64,000 bases of DNA from NCBI GenBank assembly GCA_017635595.1, contig JAGBLF010000012.1, positions 1 through 64,000 on the forward strand, in the 5' to 3' direction. The translations under genes and the position numbers were made by a program. A model generated the notes under the pieces. It was given only the letters and a program-made list of their open reading frames with translations. It made no database searches and had not been told where the DNA came from. Below, in pieces: positions 53,334-63,900 of the stretch. This stretch comes from Alphaproteobacteria bacterium. GTDB lineage: Bacteria > Pseudomonadota > Alphaproteobacteria > RF32 > CAG-239. Every line of letters begins with the position of its first letter. The first letter of the stretch is position 1.

Positions 53334-55052
53334 ATGACTGAAGATTTAAAAAGTTTTTATATTGCCATTGTTTTATCTGCATTGGTTGTTGTCGGCGTAA
53401 ATTATTTTATGCCGCAAGCGGAAGAAGAACAAACTATAGCGCAGGAAGTTGCCGATATCCCAACACCGGTGGTTGATGATACGCAAAATTCAGAAGTCGT
53501 CCGGCAAAATAATATCGTTACCGATGAACAATCCACAAAAAAGGAACTTACCGAGGTTTCTTTTGAAGATGTTAGTACCGTTTTAGCCAAAGATGCCCGC
53601 TTACCGGTTGAAAATGACGTTTTATCCGGCAGTATCCGTTTAAAGGGTGCCCGCTTTGACCATCTTCTGCTGACAAAATACAAACAAACTCTGGATGAAG
53701 ACAGCTCGTATGTAGAATTATTCAAACCGGCAAAAACGCAAAATTATTTCTTTAGCGAATATGGTTGGCTGTCTGCTGACAGTAAGGTTAATGTACCGAA
53801 TTCCAATTCGGTATGGTCGGTTATCGGTAACCAAAGATTAACAGCTGATAATCCGGTCAAATTGGAATGGCATAACGGTCAGGGATTAAAATTTATTCAG
53901 GACATCTCGGTTGATGAAAACTACCTGTTTACCGTCAAGCAAACCGTCGAAAACAACAGCGGCACCGAAATTACTTTATTACCGTACGGCTTATTGAGCA
54001 AAAACCTCGATAAAGAAAGTATTGCTCGCAGTGTCGTCCACGAAGGCTTCACCGGTGTTTTCGATGGTAAACTGCAAGAGATAAAATTCAGTTCCATGGA
54101 TGAAAAAGGAAAAAGTTTTGAAACGACAGGAGGTTGGATTTCGCTTACCGATAAATATTGGTTAGGCTCGTTTATTTTCAGCGACACATATCAGGCAAAA
54201 GTTAATGTTCGGCAAATAAAAGAAGGTACTTTCCAATTAGACTTCAAAGGTATGCCGATGACGGTTCAATCCGGAAGTTCGGTATCCGTCACTTCTAAAA
54301 TTTTTGCCGGTGCCAAAGAAATCAAACTATTGGATACGTATGCCAAAGATATCAATAAATTCGACTTAAACGTCGATTTCGGATGGTACTATTTCTTAAC
54401 AAAACCATTCTTTTACGCGTTAGACTTTTTATACGGTTTTTTGGGTAACATGGGTTGGGCAATTTTGCTGTTTGCGGCCATTTTGCGTTTATGTATGTTC
54501 CCTATTGCCAACAAATCGTATGTTAATATGTCAAAAATGAAAAAAATTCAGCCTAAAGTTATGGCTTTGCAGGCGCTCTATAAAGATGACAAAGCCACAA
54601 TGCAGCGCGCCACAATGGAACTGTACAAGAGAGAAAAAGTTAATCCGGCTGCCGGATGTTTGCCAATGTTTATCCAAATTCCGATATTCTTCTCATTATA
54701 TAAAGTTTTGAATATTGCCATTGAGCTTCGTCATGCACCGTTCATCGGCTGGGTAAAAGACTTATCGGCTCCGGACCCGCTGACGATTTCAGTTTGGTCA
54801 CACATACCGTTACCATCAATGCTCGATGTCGGCGTATGGCCGCTGATTTACGGTTTGACAATGCTTATTCAAAACAGATTAAATCCGCAACCGGCCAATA
54901 AAGATCAGGCCAGAATGTTTATGCTGTTGCCGATTGTGTTCACGATTATGTTTGCGCATTTTGCCGTCGGTCTGGTTATTTACTGGATTTTGAACAATGT
55001 CTTATCTTTAATCCAGCAAAAAATCATCATGTATAAAAACGGTGTCAAATGA
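53334..55052 (+). CDS. yidC: Membrane protein insertase YidC
   Basis: YidC inserts membrane proteins with or without the Sec channel. The 572-residue protein has an N-terminal anchor (6-26), a large periplasmic domain (about 70-345) and five C-terminal membrane segments including GWAILLFAAILRLCMFPI, with the KMKKIQPKVMALQ loop, the GCLPMFIQIPIFFSLYKVLN region and a final LVIYWILNNVLSLIQQ. AAAGGAG lies before the ATG. Confidence 0.97.
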   Translation: MTEDLKSFYIAIVLSALVVVGVNYFMPQAEEEQTIAQEVADIPTPVVDDTQNSEVVRQNNIVTDEQSTKKELTEVSFEDVSTVLAKDARLPVENDVLSGSIRLKGARFDHLLLTKYKQTLDEDSSYVELFKPAKTQNYFFSEYGWLSADSKVNVPNSNSVWSVIGNQRLTADNPVKLEWHNGQGLKFIQDISVDENYLFTVKQTVENNSGTEITLLPYGLLSKNLDKESIARSVVHEGFTGVFDGKLQEIKFSSMDEKGKSFETTGGWISLTDKYWLGSFIFSDTYQAKVNVRQIKEGTFQLDFKGMPMTVQSGSSVSVTSKIFAGAKEIKLLDTYAKDINKFDLNVDFGWYYFLTKPFFYALDFLYGFLGNMGWAILLFAAILRLCMFPIANKSYVNMSKMKKIQPKVMALQALYKDDKATMQRATMELYKREKVNPAAGCLPMFIQIPIFFSLYKVLNIAIELRHAPFIGWVKDLSAPDPLTISVWSHIPLPSMLDVGVWPLIYGLTMLIQNRLNPQPANKDQARMFMLLPIVFTIMFAHFAVGLVIYWILNNVLSLIQQKIIMYKNGVK

Positions 55053-55687
55053 GTGATAAGTTTACCACACAACAAATAGCTGAAGCCAATGCGCAGTTTT
55101 TGCGCCCGATTAACTTTATGCTGAGTGTGGCACAACTTTCTCAATTACCGGATGCCGACCGTGATGAAATAGCTTTTGCCGGTCGGTCGAATGTCGGTAA
55201 ATCGAGCTTAATCAATGCGCTGTTTAACCAAAAAAAGCTGGCTAAAACATCATCGACACCGGGAAGAACTCAACAGCTCAATTTCTTTGATTTTGACGGT
55301 AAATTGTACTTGGTTGATTTACCGGGGTACGGTTATGCCCAAGCACCCGAAAAATTGGTGCGCCAGTGGCAGGAAATCTTAAAAGCATATTTGCGCGGAC
55401 GTCCGAATTTGCGCCGTGTTTTTCTGCTTATTGATTCACGCCACGGTATTAAAAAAGAAGATGCGGAAATTATGAAAATGCTTGACGTGGCTGCCGTACC
55501 GTATCAAATTGTACTGACAAAAGCCGATAAGATTTCATCGGCAGAGCTTGATAAAGTCGTCACAACCGTTTCGGAAGAGCTGAAAAAACATGCCGCCGCA
55601 CTGGTCGATATTATTATAACCAGTTCGGAAAAGAAAATCGGCTTGGATATTTGCAAAGCCGAAATTTGTTCATTGATAGATAATTAA
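55049..55687 (+). CDS. engB: Ribosome biogenesis GTPase EngB/YsxC
   Basis: The 212-residue GTPase has G1 GRSNVGKSS (near residue 47), G3 DLPGYGYA, G4 TKAD and an N-terminal ELPDADR-like stretch. It acts in 50S assembly and cell division. It overlaps the yidC stop by 4 bases (ATGA). Confidence 0.95.
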   Translation: MSDKFTTQQIAEANAQFLRPINFMLSVAQLSQLPDADRDEIAFAGRSNVGKSSLINALFNQKKLAKTSSTPGRTQQLNFFDFDGKLYLVDLPGYGYAQAPEKLVRQWQEILKAYLRGRPNLRRVFLLIDSRHGIKKEDAEIMKMLDVAAVPYQIVLTKADKISSAELDKVVTTVSEELKKHAAALVDIIITSSEKKIGLDICKAEICSLIDN

Positions 55688-55705
55688 TTTTTACTTAAGC
55701 CATTC

Positions 55706-55731
55706 AAAAAAAGGGAGAAAAAGTCCCCCTT
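55706..55731 (-). terminator. Terminator of the virB operon
   Basis: TCCCCCTT (55724-55731) and AAGGGAGA (55711-55718) pair with a wobble in the minus-strand RNA and are followed by seven U. It ends the leftward virB10-virB11 transcript. Confidence 0.75.
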
Positions 55732-55761
55732 ATAAAAACATTCTGATTACAATAAAACCTT

Positions 55762-56736
55762 CTACGTCACTTCGGTAATGGCACGTTGGTTGCCCATACG
55801 CTGAATTTGCACCACATGCAATTTACGCTGCATTTCATCGAGCGTTTGTTCAACGTTGACCGCACCGTTTGTCGAAGCCATAATACGTTTAATAAATTGC
55901 AAATACGCTTCTTGCGCACTCTCGGCGTGGATGGTGGCAAAGCAGTTATCGTGACCGGAACCCATAAGCTGCCAAATACCGCTGGCATTACTGGTTGAAA
56001 TCTCGCCGCCGATAATGGCATCAGGTGTGAAACGTACGACCAAATCGATAATACCCGAATAATCAATTTTATTGGTTTGGTCGGTACGTGACATCACGAG
56101 GTGAACACGGTTTGGATGCGGAACAATCAACTCACGAGTATCTTCAACCGTAATAATTCGTTTATGAATATCCAAAATTTTCAGCAAATTATTTAAAAAA
56201 GTGGTTTTACCGGTTGCTGTTGCGCCGCTGACCAAAATGTGTTCGCCTCGCTTTATGTACAGAAGCAAACGTTCATAAGCATCATCCGGAACCTTAATAT
56301 CTTTAAGCGGATTCAGCTTCATCAAGGCATGCCCCTGCCTCATTCCGTAATCTTCAAGACCAAATGCCACATCATCAGAGTGAAGACGAATTGCCATAGC
56401 GATACCACCGGTCAAATCCTCCTCATCATACATAACATTTCGTCCGCAGATTGCGGAAAAACGGTGATCCCCCGGAATCGTCGCATAAACGAACGGAGAA
56501 CCTTGTAACGGATCAAAACTCAATTCATAGGTATTTGCTATGATGTACAAAAGATCCGTTAAATATTGTTTTGATAACTTTTCATCTTTATACATAACCC
56601 ACGGATAGGCGCGTTTTCCACGCATACGGAGCCAAATCTGACCTGAGCGATTTACAGCAACTTCTTCAAGATTATCTTGATTGTACCAATACGACAAAGG
56701 TCTTAAAACTGATTCAAGTACTGAAAAATCACTCAT
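55762..56736 (-). CDS. virB11: VirB11-type ATPase of type IV secretion
   Basis: VirB11 is the hexameric cytoplasmic ATPase that drives substrate and pilus steps. The 324-residue protein has an N-terminal domain, then Walker A (SGATATGKTTFLNN near residue 170), the Asp box (ITVEDTRELIVPHPN), Walker B (PDAIIGGEIS) and the His box (GSGHDNCFATIHAESA). These identify VirB11 rather than the PilT-like DotB. AGGAG lies 7 bases before the ATG, and it starts 9 bases after virB10. Confidence 0.94.
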   Translation of the reverse strand: MSDFSVLESVLRPLSYWYNQDNLEEVAVNRSGQIWLRMRGKRAYPWVMYKDEKLSKQYLTDLLYIIANTYELSFDPLQGSPFVYATIPGDHRFSAICGRNVMYDEEDLTGGIAMAIRLHSDDVAFGLEDYGMRQGHALMKLNPLKDIKVPDDAYERLLLYIKRGEHILVSGATATGKTTFLNNLLKILDIHKRIITVEDTRELIVPHPNRVHLVMSRTDQTNKIDYSGIIDLVVRFTPDAIIGGEISTSNASGIWQLMGSGHDNCFATIHAESAQEAYLQFIKRIMASTNGAVNVEQTLDEMQRKLHVVQIQRMGNQRAITEVT

Positions 56737-56745
56737 TTTTATCTC

Positions 56746-59700
56746 CTAAATAAAATCCGGAACTTCATTATTGCCGTTGCCACTGCCATCGGTACTGTTA
56801 GTCGATGCCGGTGCGGAAGACTGTTGCGGATTGTTCGGTGCAATGTAACCACCGGAACTTCTATTGCCCGGTCGTTGCTTATTTGGTTGAGCCGGCTTTA
56901 CATTCTCCTGATAATTACCGCTATAAGAGACATTATCGCCGTGGCTTCGACTGCCGCCACCAGGTTTTTCATTTGCAGTCAAACCACCTGTATCCGGACC
57001 ACCGCTGTTTTCTTCATCACGTTTTTGATCTCTGTCAATGCTGTTCAGCCATAAATCTTGTCCCGGATAAATAATGATTCTTGTACCGGCCGGCATATAT
57101 GTAACAGGTTGAATTTTAGATTTTTTATCCATAATTTCTTCAACAATTTTGTTTATTTGATCTTGGAAATTCTGGCGGGCATCAGCAGCTGCCTGAGCAC
57201 GTGCATCTTCCGTTGAACTACCGTTGTTTGAAGTTGAGGTAGATCCTGAAGCCATCATATAAGCAATTGCGTTTTCAACACCACTGGCTACTATCGGCAT
57301 AGTATATTTCTTAAGCAACTGTTCATCCAAATAGGCCAGAGCACCCATACGACCTTGGGCATCGGCAGTTTGGGCTGCAAATTGCCATTGAGAACCGTCC
57401 GGTCTGATTAAACGTTTCCACTCGATCTGCATTTTGATGGCACCGCCGGACGTACCGCCGGTACCGACTTCCCCGCCAAGAGAACCGATAACTCTTGAAC
57501 CTGCCGGAATGATAATATTACGTCCTTCTTCTGAGAAAACATTTCTCTCTACAATCGCCGTAATAGGTACACCATCAGAGAAACCGCCGCTGTCCGAACC
57601 GTAAACCGAACGGGCCAATACGGCCGGAATAGGTTTATCTTCTAAAATCATCTCGCTCATATCGACACGCCAAGATGATATCTGTCGCGAAGTTCCCCAA
57701 CCATCTTCCTCATAACCGGTGAAGCTGGATGGTTTAATATTTGAAGTTGCCACAACTCCATACTGGATATTCTGGCGTCTTTGTGCCTGTCTTTGAGTTA
57801 ACACACGCATTTTAACAGGGTCATATCTCTCACCTTGTCCGTAACCGCCGCCCGGTCCCAAATTGGTCGGAGAATCGCCGATGCCGTATGCATTACCTTT
57901 ACCAAAGGCATTTTCCGGAATAAACATTTCGCTGGAAGAAGCATTTTGAATCTCTTCAATACCAATCGGATTGTAGTTCACATCAACAATCATCCCGTCC
58001 GGTGTACGATATCCGAGGATATTGCCGTCTTTATCGCGGACGCTGTCATCTTCGTAAATATCGCCGATAATATCACCATCCGGATTTAGCGCGATACCGA
58101 CAATTTTGTTACTGAATTTTTGTTTTTTATAACCGCTGCCGCTTTCTTGCACTTTAGATGTCGCATCTTCATTATCTTGAATTTCAACTTTACGCTGATC
58201 GCTCCAATCCCTCTCTCTGGGCGTTTCCGGTTTCGGCTGGGTTTCTGCTTCTTCTTGCCTTACCGTATAATATTGGTATTGTGTCGCTACAGCAATTTCA
58301 TCCCCTTCTGAATTACGGATAATACCGGCCTCAGCCAAATAACCTACATTTTGTCCGTCATTATTAATAACATTGCCGTCTAATTGCAATTCACCGACAA
58401 CATCATCATTTTTGTCACGCACGATATAATCACGGTTACCACGCGCCACAACTTGTTTTTTGCGGTCTAAAACAAAGCCGCGATCAAGACTGCCTAATTT
58501 GCTGCCGGCCATACTTAACACAGTGCCGTCTTTAGTTAAATAGCCATAGGTCGTAAAGTCTTCATCGTAGACATAAAAGTCATATAAAGCATAGCCGACC
58601 TGCATATCATCTTTTTGGACACTACCGTCAAAAAGAACTTGTCCGACAAAATCTCCGGCTTGATTATAAACTTTGCCGTCATTTTGAACCATACCTAAGA
58701 AGTGATTATCTATACCATAGGCCACATGATATTTCATAATCTGGCCCAGAGCTTTTTTAGACTTGGAAACAACATTGCCATCCGGTTGAACATAACCTAT
58801 AATCTGATTTTGATGTCCGATGACATTGCCATTGGCGAGAATATGGCCAAGGATTTCGTTGTTAAAACCGATAACCGATTCATTTTCGATAACACCGTAT
58901 AATGTATGATTTTCAGCATCTTTAATAACACCCCGACGATCAATACAACCGAGAGATTTACCGTCATAGGTTATACCGCGGCCGCTGTTAATTGTCCCGA
59001 CAAATTTACCGTCAAAATCCGTTAAGCCGTGGTTAAATACGGCATAACCAATATAACTGCCGACATCCGAGATGGCCTGACCGTTCGGCAGCAAGCGACC
59101 GACAATAACACCACGATTATTAACAACGTCGCCGTGCCCGTTGACAACGCCGATCGGGCTGCATTTATCATTGATAACCGTCGTAAACGGAATAAGTCGA
59201 CCGATAACAACTTGGTTATTATCGACAACATACTCATTTGCAACAACGTGCCCTGCTTCTTGCCCGGATAAATTAAACAATTTACCTTCACTATCAGTAT
59301 ATCCGAGCAAATCACCGCCGATATTCAAAGCTATCATTTTTTGACCGCTAAAACCTTTTATCGGTGTCATGTCGGACGTCAGCCTCTGCGGACTTGATAC
59401 TACATAATGTCCGGGAATGATTTTATAAGAAATTTCGCCTTTCTCATTAACCAAAACATTGCTTTCGGTCGGCATACCCAACGAATAACCGGTAAAGCTC
59501 AAATTATATAAAGAATCTATAAGGCTGCCGATGTACCCGTCCTTACCTGCCAGTATACCTGTTTGTGTCAGTTTAACATCCGACACCCCGCGGTATAGCT
59601 TACCGTTTGGGGCAACATAAGAATACAACAGACCTTCAAGGCTGTATGCCGGAGCCATTGCAAAGCTTCCGCCGACAACTTTACCATCAGCATTAAACAG

Positions 59701-60960
59701 ATAACCGAACGGCGAAACTTTTTGGGCCTCAGTGCCCACTTTAATACTCGTATCTATATTAGCAACGCCTAAAGCATTATTATTAGCATCATATGCCAGT
59801 AAATCTTTAGTTGTACCACCAACCAGCATACCGTTTGTATCATAAGCATATTGACCGCGCATTGTGCCTATCATACTGCCGCGTAACGATATTACCGAAC
59901 CGTTCTTTATGGCTTGACCGATTAATTGCGCCTGCGTATCAAAAACAGGACCGGTTTCGATTATTTCACCGATTTTCTTATTTTCCTGATCATACACATA
60001 TTTTTTAGCCCCTATACGACCGATAACACCGGCACCGTTAGAAATTGTACCGTCCGGAAAAATTCGGCCGATATACCGACCGTTTCGATCGCCGGCTGTT
60101 GCCGAGATACTGACGGCAAAACCGATAATTTCGTTATTTTCATCAACAATATTGCCATCCGGACGATAATGTCCTATAACCATATCGTTGCGCACGACCT
60201 CACCGTTGAATGTGACCAGACCGATATAATTACCGACCAAATTAAAAGCATAACCGGTCTGTACAATACCGCCTATAATGTTCCCGTTTTGATCATACGC
60301 ATAGCCGTTTGCATGAATATTGCCGATACTTTTACCTTCAAAATCTATCACATTGCCGGTCGGAGCAACACTGCCGATAAATTGTCCGGTCAGCGACACA
60401 ATCATTTTAGATGCCATTAAACGGCCGTCCAGGACATATTCTTCACCGGAGCGCTTATACGCATAGCCGTTTGCCGACACAAAACCGATTTCCTGTCCTT
60501 CCAAGTTGGTATATAAACCGGCGCCGTTGACACGGCCGACAGTCTCGCCGCTTGCAGAGTACACAATACCAGGATATAAGACCGAACCTATAACAGATGA
60601 TGAACTATCGACAACTAAACCGCTTGGTAATGCTTTTCCAAGTTCTTTGCCGCTTACGGCTCTGACAATACCGTCATTAAATATTTTACCCAAAAACCGA
60701 TTATCATTACCTATGGCTATACCCTGCGGAACAGCTCCGCCTATAACTTCACCCTGTCCGTTTAAAATCAGGCTGTCGGCCGTAATTGTGCCTATATTCT
60801 GCCCGGAAGCATTAATAACCATACCGGTTGGAATAACCTGACCGATAATATTGCCATTGAAATCAACAGCTGTAATTTCAGCCGCCCACACATTAAACGG
60901 AATAACCATATACGCCGTTAAAAATACTATAAAAGTATATATTTTAGTGCGGATTTTCAT
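56746..60960 (-). CDS. virB10: VirB10/TrbI-family channel protein with about 1000 residues of 17-residue repeats
   Basis: VirB10 spans the envelope and forms the secretion channel's core. The 1404-residue protein starts with a signal or anchor (hydrophobic 8-25, ending VWA), then residues 30-1000 are tandem 17-residue repeats of consensus [IL]GxVxxxGxVxDxxGxx (for example IGTITADSLILNGQGEV, then LGKALPSGLVVDSSSSV). A proline- and glutamate-rich insert interrupts them near 890-945. The C-terminal 400 residues hold the TrbI domain: KPIPAVLARSVYGSD, GVPITAIVERNVFSEEGRN, then IIPAGSRVIGSLGGE, and GTRIIIYPGQDLW. CGGAGG lies 5 bases before the ATG at 60960, which shares a base with the preceding stop (TGATG). 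Confidence 0.9.
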   Translation of the reverse strand: MKIRTKIYTFIVFLTAYMVIPFNVWAAEITAVDFNGNIIGQVIPTGMVINASGQNIGTITADSLILNGQGEVIGGAVPQGIAIGNDNRFLGKIFNDGIVRAVSGKELGKALPSGLVVDSSSSVIGSVLYPGIVYSASGETVGRVNGAGLYTNLEGQEIGFVSANGYAYKRSGEEYVLDGRLMASKMIVSLTGQFIGSVAPTGNVIDFEGKSIGNIHANGYAYDQNGNIIGGIVQTGYAFNLVGNYIGLVTFNGEVVRNDMVIGHYRPDGNIVDENNEIIGFAVSISATAGDRNGRYIGRIFPDGTISNGAGVIGRIGAKKYVYDQENKKIGEIIETGPVFDTQAQLIGQAIKNGSVISLRGSMIGTMRGQYAYDTNGMLVGGTTKDLLAYDANNNALGVANIDTSIKVGTEAQKVSPFGYLFNADGKVVGGSFAMAPAYSLEGLLYSYVAPNGKLYRGVSDVKLTQTGILAGKDGYIGSLIDSLYNLSFTGYSLGMPTESNVLVNEKGEISYKIIPGHYVVSSPQRLTSDMTPIKGFSGQKMIALNIGGDLLGYTDSEGKLFNLSGQEAGHVVANEYVVDNNQVVIGRLIPFTTVINDKCSPIGVVNGHGDVVNNRGVIVGRLLPNGQAISDVGSYIGYAVFNHGLTDFDGKFVGTINSGRGITYDGKSLGCIDRRGVIKDAENHTLYGVIENESVIGFNNEILGHILANGNVIGHQNQIIGYVQPDGNVVSKSKKALGQIMKYHVAYGIDNHFLGMVQNDGKVYNQAGDFVGQVLFDGSVQKDDMQVGYALYDFYVYDEDFTTYGYLTKDGTVLSMAGSKLGSLDRGFVLDRKKQVVARGNRDYIVRDKNDDVVGELQLDGNVINNDGQNVGYLAEAGIIRNSEGDEIAVATQYQYYTVRQEEAETQPKPETPRERDWSDQRKVEIQDNEDATSKVQESGSGYKKQKFSNKIVGIALNPDGDIIGDIYEDDSVRDKDGNILGYRTPDGMIVDVNYNPIGIEEIQNASSSEMFIPENAFGKGNAYGIGDSPTNLGPGGGYGQGERYDPVKMRVLTQRQAQRRQNIQYGVVATSNIKPSSFTGYEEDGWGTSRQISSWRVDMSEMILEDKPIPAVLARSVYGSDSGGFSDGVPITAIVERNVFSEEGRNIIIPAGSRVIGSLGGEVGTGGTSGGAIKMQIEWKRLIRPDGSQWQFAAQTADAQGRMGALAYLDEQLLKKYTMPIVASGVENAIAYMMASGSTSTSNNGSSTEDARAQAAADARQNFQDQINKIVEEIMDKKSKIQPVTYMPAGTRIIIYPGQDLWLNSIDRDQKRDEENSGGPDTGGLTANEKPGGGSRSHGDNVSYSGNYQENVKPAQPNKQRPGNRSSGGYIAPNNPQQSSAPASTNSTDGSGNGNNEVPDFI

Positions 60961-63900
60961 CAATTCCTCCGATTTCTAGCAACTTCAGGCAGGCTGTAAC
61001 CTGCAACATTTTTATCCAAATCTATATATGTACCATTGCTCTTAATAAAGCCGATTTCATTATTTTCATCTATGACAACGCGTCCTAATGCGGAAATTCT
61101 GCCGACATAAGCACCGGAATTAGATAGAACCGGATTTCCGATACTGAACGTATGCCCCAAGATATTCTTTTGATTATCAACAGCCAACCCGTCGGTTAAT
61201 ATTTGCCCGACCAAATTTCCGTCTTTTACGACCGTACCGTCAAACTGTATTAAACCTTGTATTGTATCATTATTACCGATTACAATATCTCCGCCGACAA
61301 CTTCACCTAAGAAGACACCGGTCGAGCTGATGACTTTTCCGTCAGCCAACACGCGGCCGGAAATCAAATGCTTTGTATCCATAAATTGTCCTGTCGGTAA
61401 AACCGTGCCTATTATCTGCCCTTGGAAGTTAATAACAGCCCCCGTTTGCAACGGCAGATAATTATTAGCATTACCGCCGCCAGGCAACAAAACTGCAACA
61501 GCTGCACCGCTTGGACTTATAACATAACCGCGATCATTTGAAAAACCGACAACATTGCCGTATACGTCAACCATAACTTTCTGCGGCAAGACTTCGCCTA
61601 TTATTTTCCGATCTTTCAAAACAACGCCGTCCGGCGCGACATGTCCGGTAATATCTCCCATATTGAATTTAATACCATTACCGTTATCAACATTATCAAG
61701 TTGAACAACTTCACCTGTTGAAACAACATAACCTAAATATGTACCATCATAACCTCGGACAGCCCCTTGTTGAACGACACCTCCTATTTGATGGCCGCTT
61801 TCATCAAACATTTGACCTTTGGTATTAACTTTACCGATAATTGATCCTTTGAAATCGATAACCGACAAATCATAATTGACAATGCCTAAATTTCGTCCGT
61901 CCGCACCGACCACCTGCAACGGACGGATAAATTTAGCAACTGAACCGTTATACAAACCGACATCACCGCCGTTAAATCTGTCGATAACCACACCGGAACT
62001 GTCATAAACAACACCATCAGGGAACATATGTCCTAAAATATTACCGTCGGCATCAGCTAAAATATTTACCTCCGGTATGGCATAACCGATAATATTTTGA
62101 TTTTGATCGGCTAACAATTTGTCAAAAATCAAGTGTGCTCCATTGATGCCTTTGGCATTTAAATTACCCTGTTGATCAAATGAACCTATAAATTTACCAT
62201 CAAAACTCAAAGCATATTTGGCTTTTGAAGCCGAACCGATATAGGCCATGTTCTTATTATAGACATCGCCGTATACATTAGAACAACCGATAACATTGCC
62301 TCTGTTGTCACGCAACAGTCCGCCGGCTTCGAGTGACCCGAGCGAACGCCATGTGTTTGGCGACACAACTTTGCGCTGATTGACCAAATGTCCTTTAATG
62401 CGCGGTTCATTTATATCCAAAACCGTTCCGTCAGGATTGAGACAACCTATTTCTCTGCCGCTTGTATCCCGAACATAGCCGTCAGCCGATGCCTCACCGA
62501 CATAGTTACATTCATTATCATAGACACTGCCGGTTTCTATAACGTGTCCTTTATATTTACCGGTACTATCCCAAACCGTTCCGTCGGCATAAACCTGATA
62601 ATCCGTTTCGACACCGTCTTGACGAATAATACCGTCTTTATCCAATTTACTGGTGAAATCGCATCCCCAGTTTACAATATATCCCGGATTAACACCTCTG
62701 GCCAATATTTTAGCTCCGGCTATATCCGTAACCAAGTCATCCGGGCGCATTCTACCGACAACTTTTCCTTGGTTTATGACCTCTCCGCGATTATTGATGG
62801 TTCCCAAAATAGAACCGCTCGGTGTAATCGGCAGCAAATTCTTATTAAACCGACCGCCTATTACTTTTTGACCAAAAGAGTGAATATTACCCTGTGCATC
62901 CGAAATACCGATAATATTACCGTTTTTATCCCGGACTATGCCCTTTTCATCAACATAACCGATAATATTACCATCTTTATCATATACAACACGGACCTTT
63001 TTACCGCTGCGATGACCGATGATATTTCCGTTTAAGTCGACGACATCGCCATTTTCATTAACGTGGCCTATTAAATTACCGTTTTCGTCATAAACATTGC
63101 CATCTTTATCTATATAGCCGATGACATTGCCGTTTTCATCTACAGCCAATTCCATCATCGCACCGGCCGTACCTATAACCGGACCGTCTGCCGATGAATA
63201 TTGGACAATATTGCCGTTTTCATCAACATGGCCGATAATCTTACCGTTTTCATCGATGACATTGCCATTAGCATCGATTCGACCGATAATATTACCGTTT
63301 TCGTCTACGGCCACGCGATTTTTATCTTCATAACCGATGACATTGCCGTTAAAATCAACAACATTGCCGTTTTCGTCAACATGACCGATTAATTTGCCGT
63401 TTTTATCATAAACATTGCCTTCGGCATCTACATAACCGATTAAATTACCGTTGGCATCAACTGCCGCATGCAGCGCATCGGTAAAGCCGATAATCTTACC
63501 GTTTTCATCAACAACATTGCCGTTTTTATCAACTTTACCGATAACACGGCCATTTTCATCGATGACATTGCCGTTTTCATCAATATAGCCGATTACTTTT
63601 CCGTTGGCATCGACGGCAACACGACGATTGCTGACGTGACCGATAACATTGCCGTCTTTATCAACAACATTACCGTTTTCATCAACATGGCCGATTAATT
63701 TTCCGTCTTTATCATAAACATTACCGTTTTCATCGGCATAACCTATTAAATTGCCGTCTTTGTCATAGACCGCCTTTAATTGACCGACGTGACCGATAAC
63801 ATTGCCGTCTTTATCAACAACATTACCGTTTTCATCAACATGACCGATTAATTTTCCGTCTTTATCATAGACTTTGCCGGTTTCATCGGCATAACCTATT

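Noticed and set aside
59926..60420. 164-codon frame antisense to the virB10 repeats
   Set aside because: Arises from the repeat composition on the opposite strand; no start signal.
56746..60960. DotG/IcmE of a Dot/Icm system
   Set aside because: The C-terminal domain follows the VirB10/TrbI pattern and the partner ATPase is VirB11-like rather than DotB-like; only the idea of a repeat region is shared.
63314..63316. GTG as the start of the last repeat gene
   Set aside because: The reading frame stays open with the same repeats up to the window edge, so the GTG is an internal valine codon.
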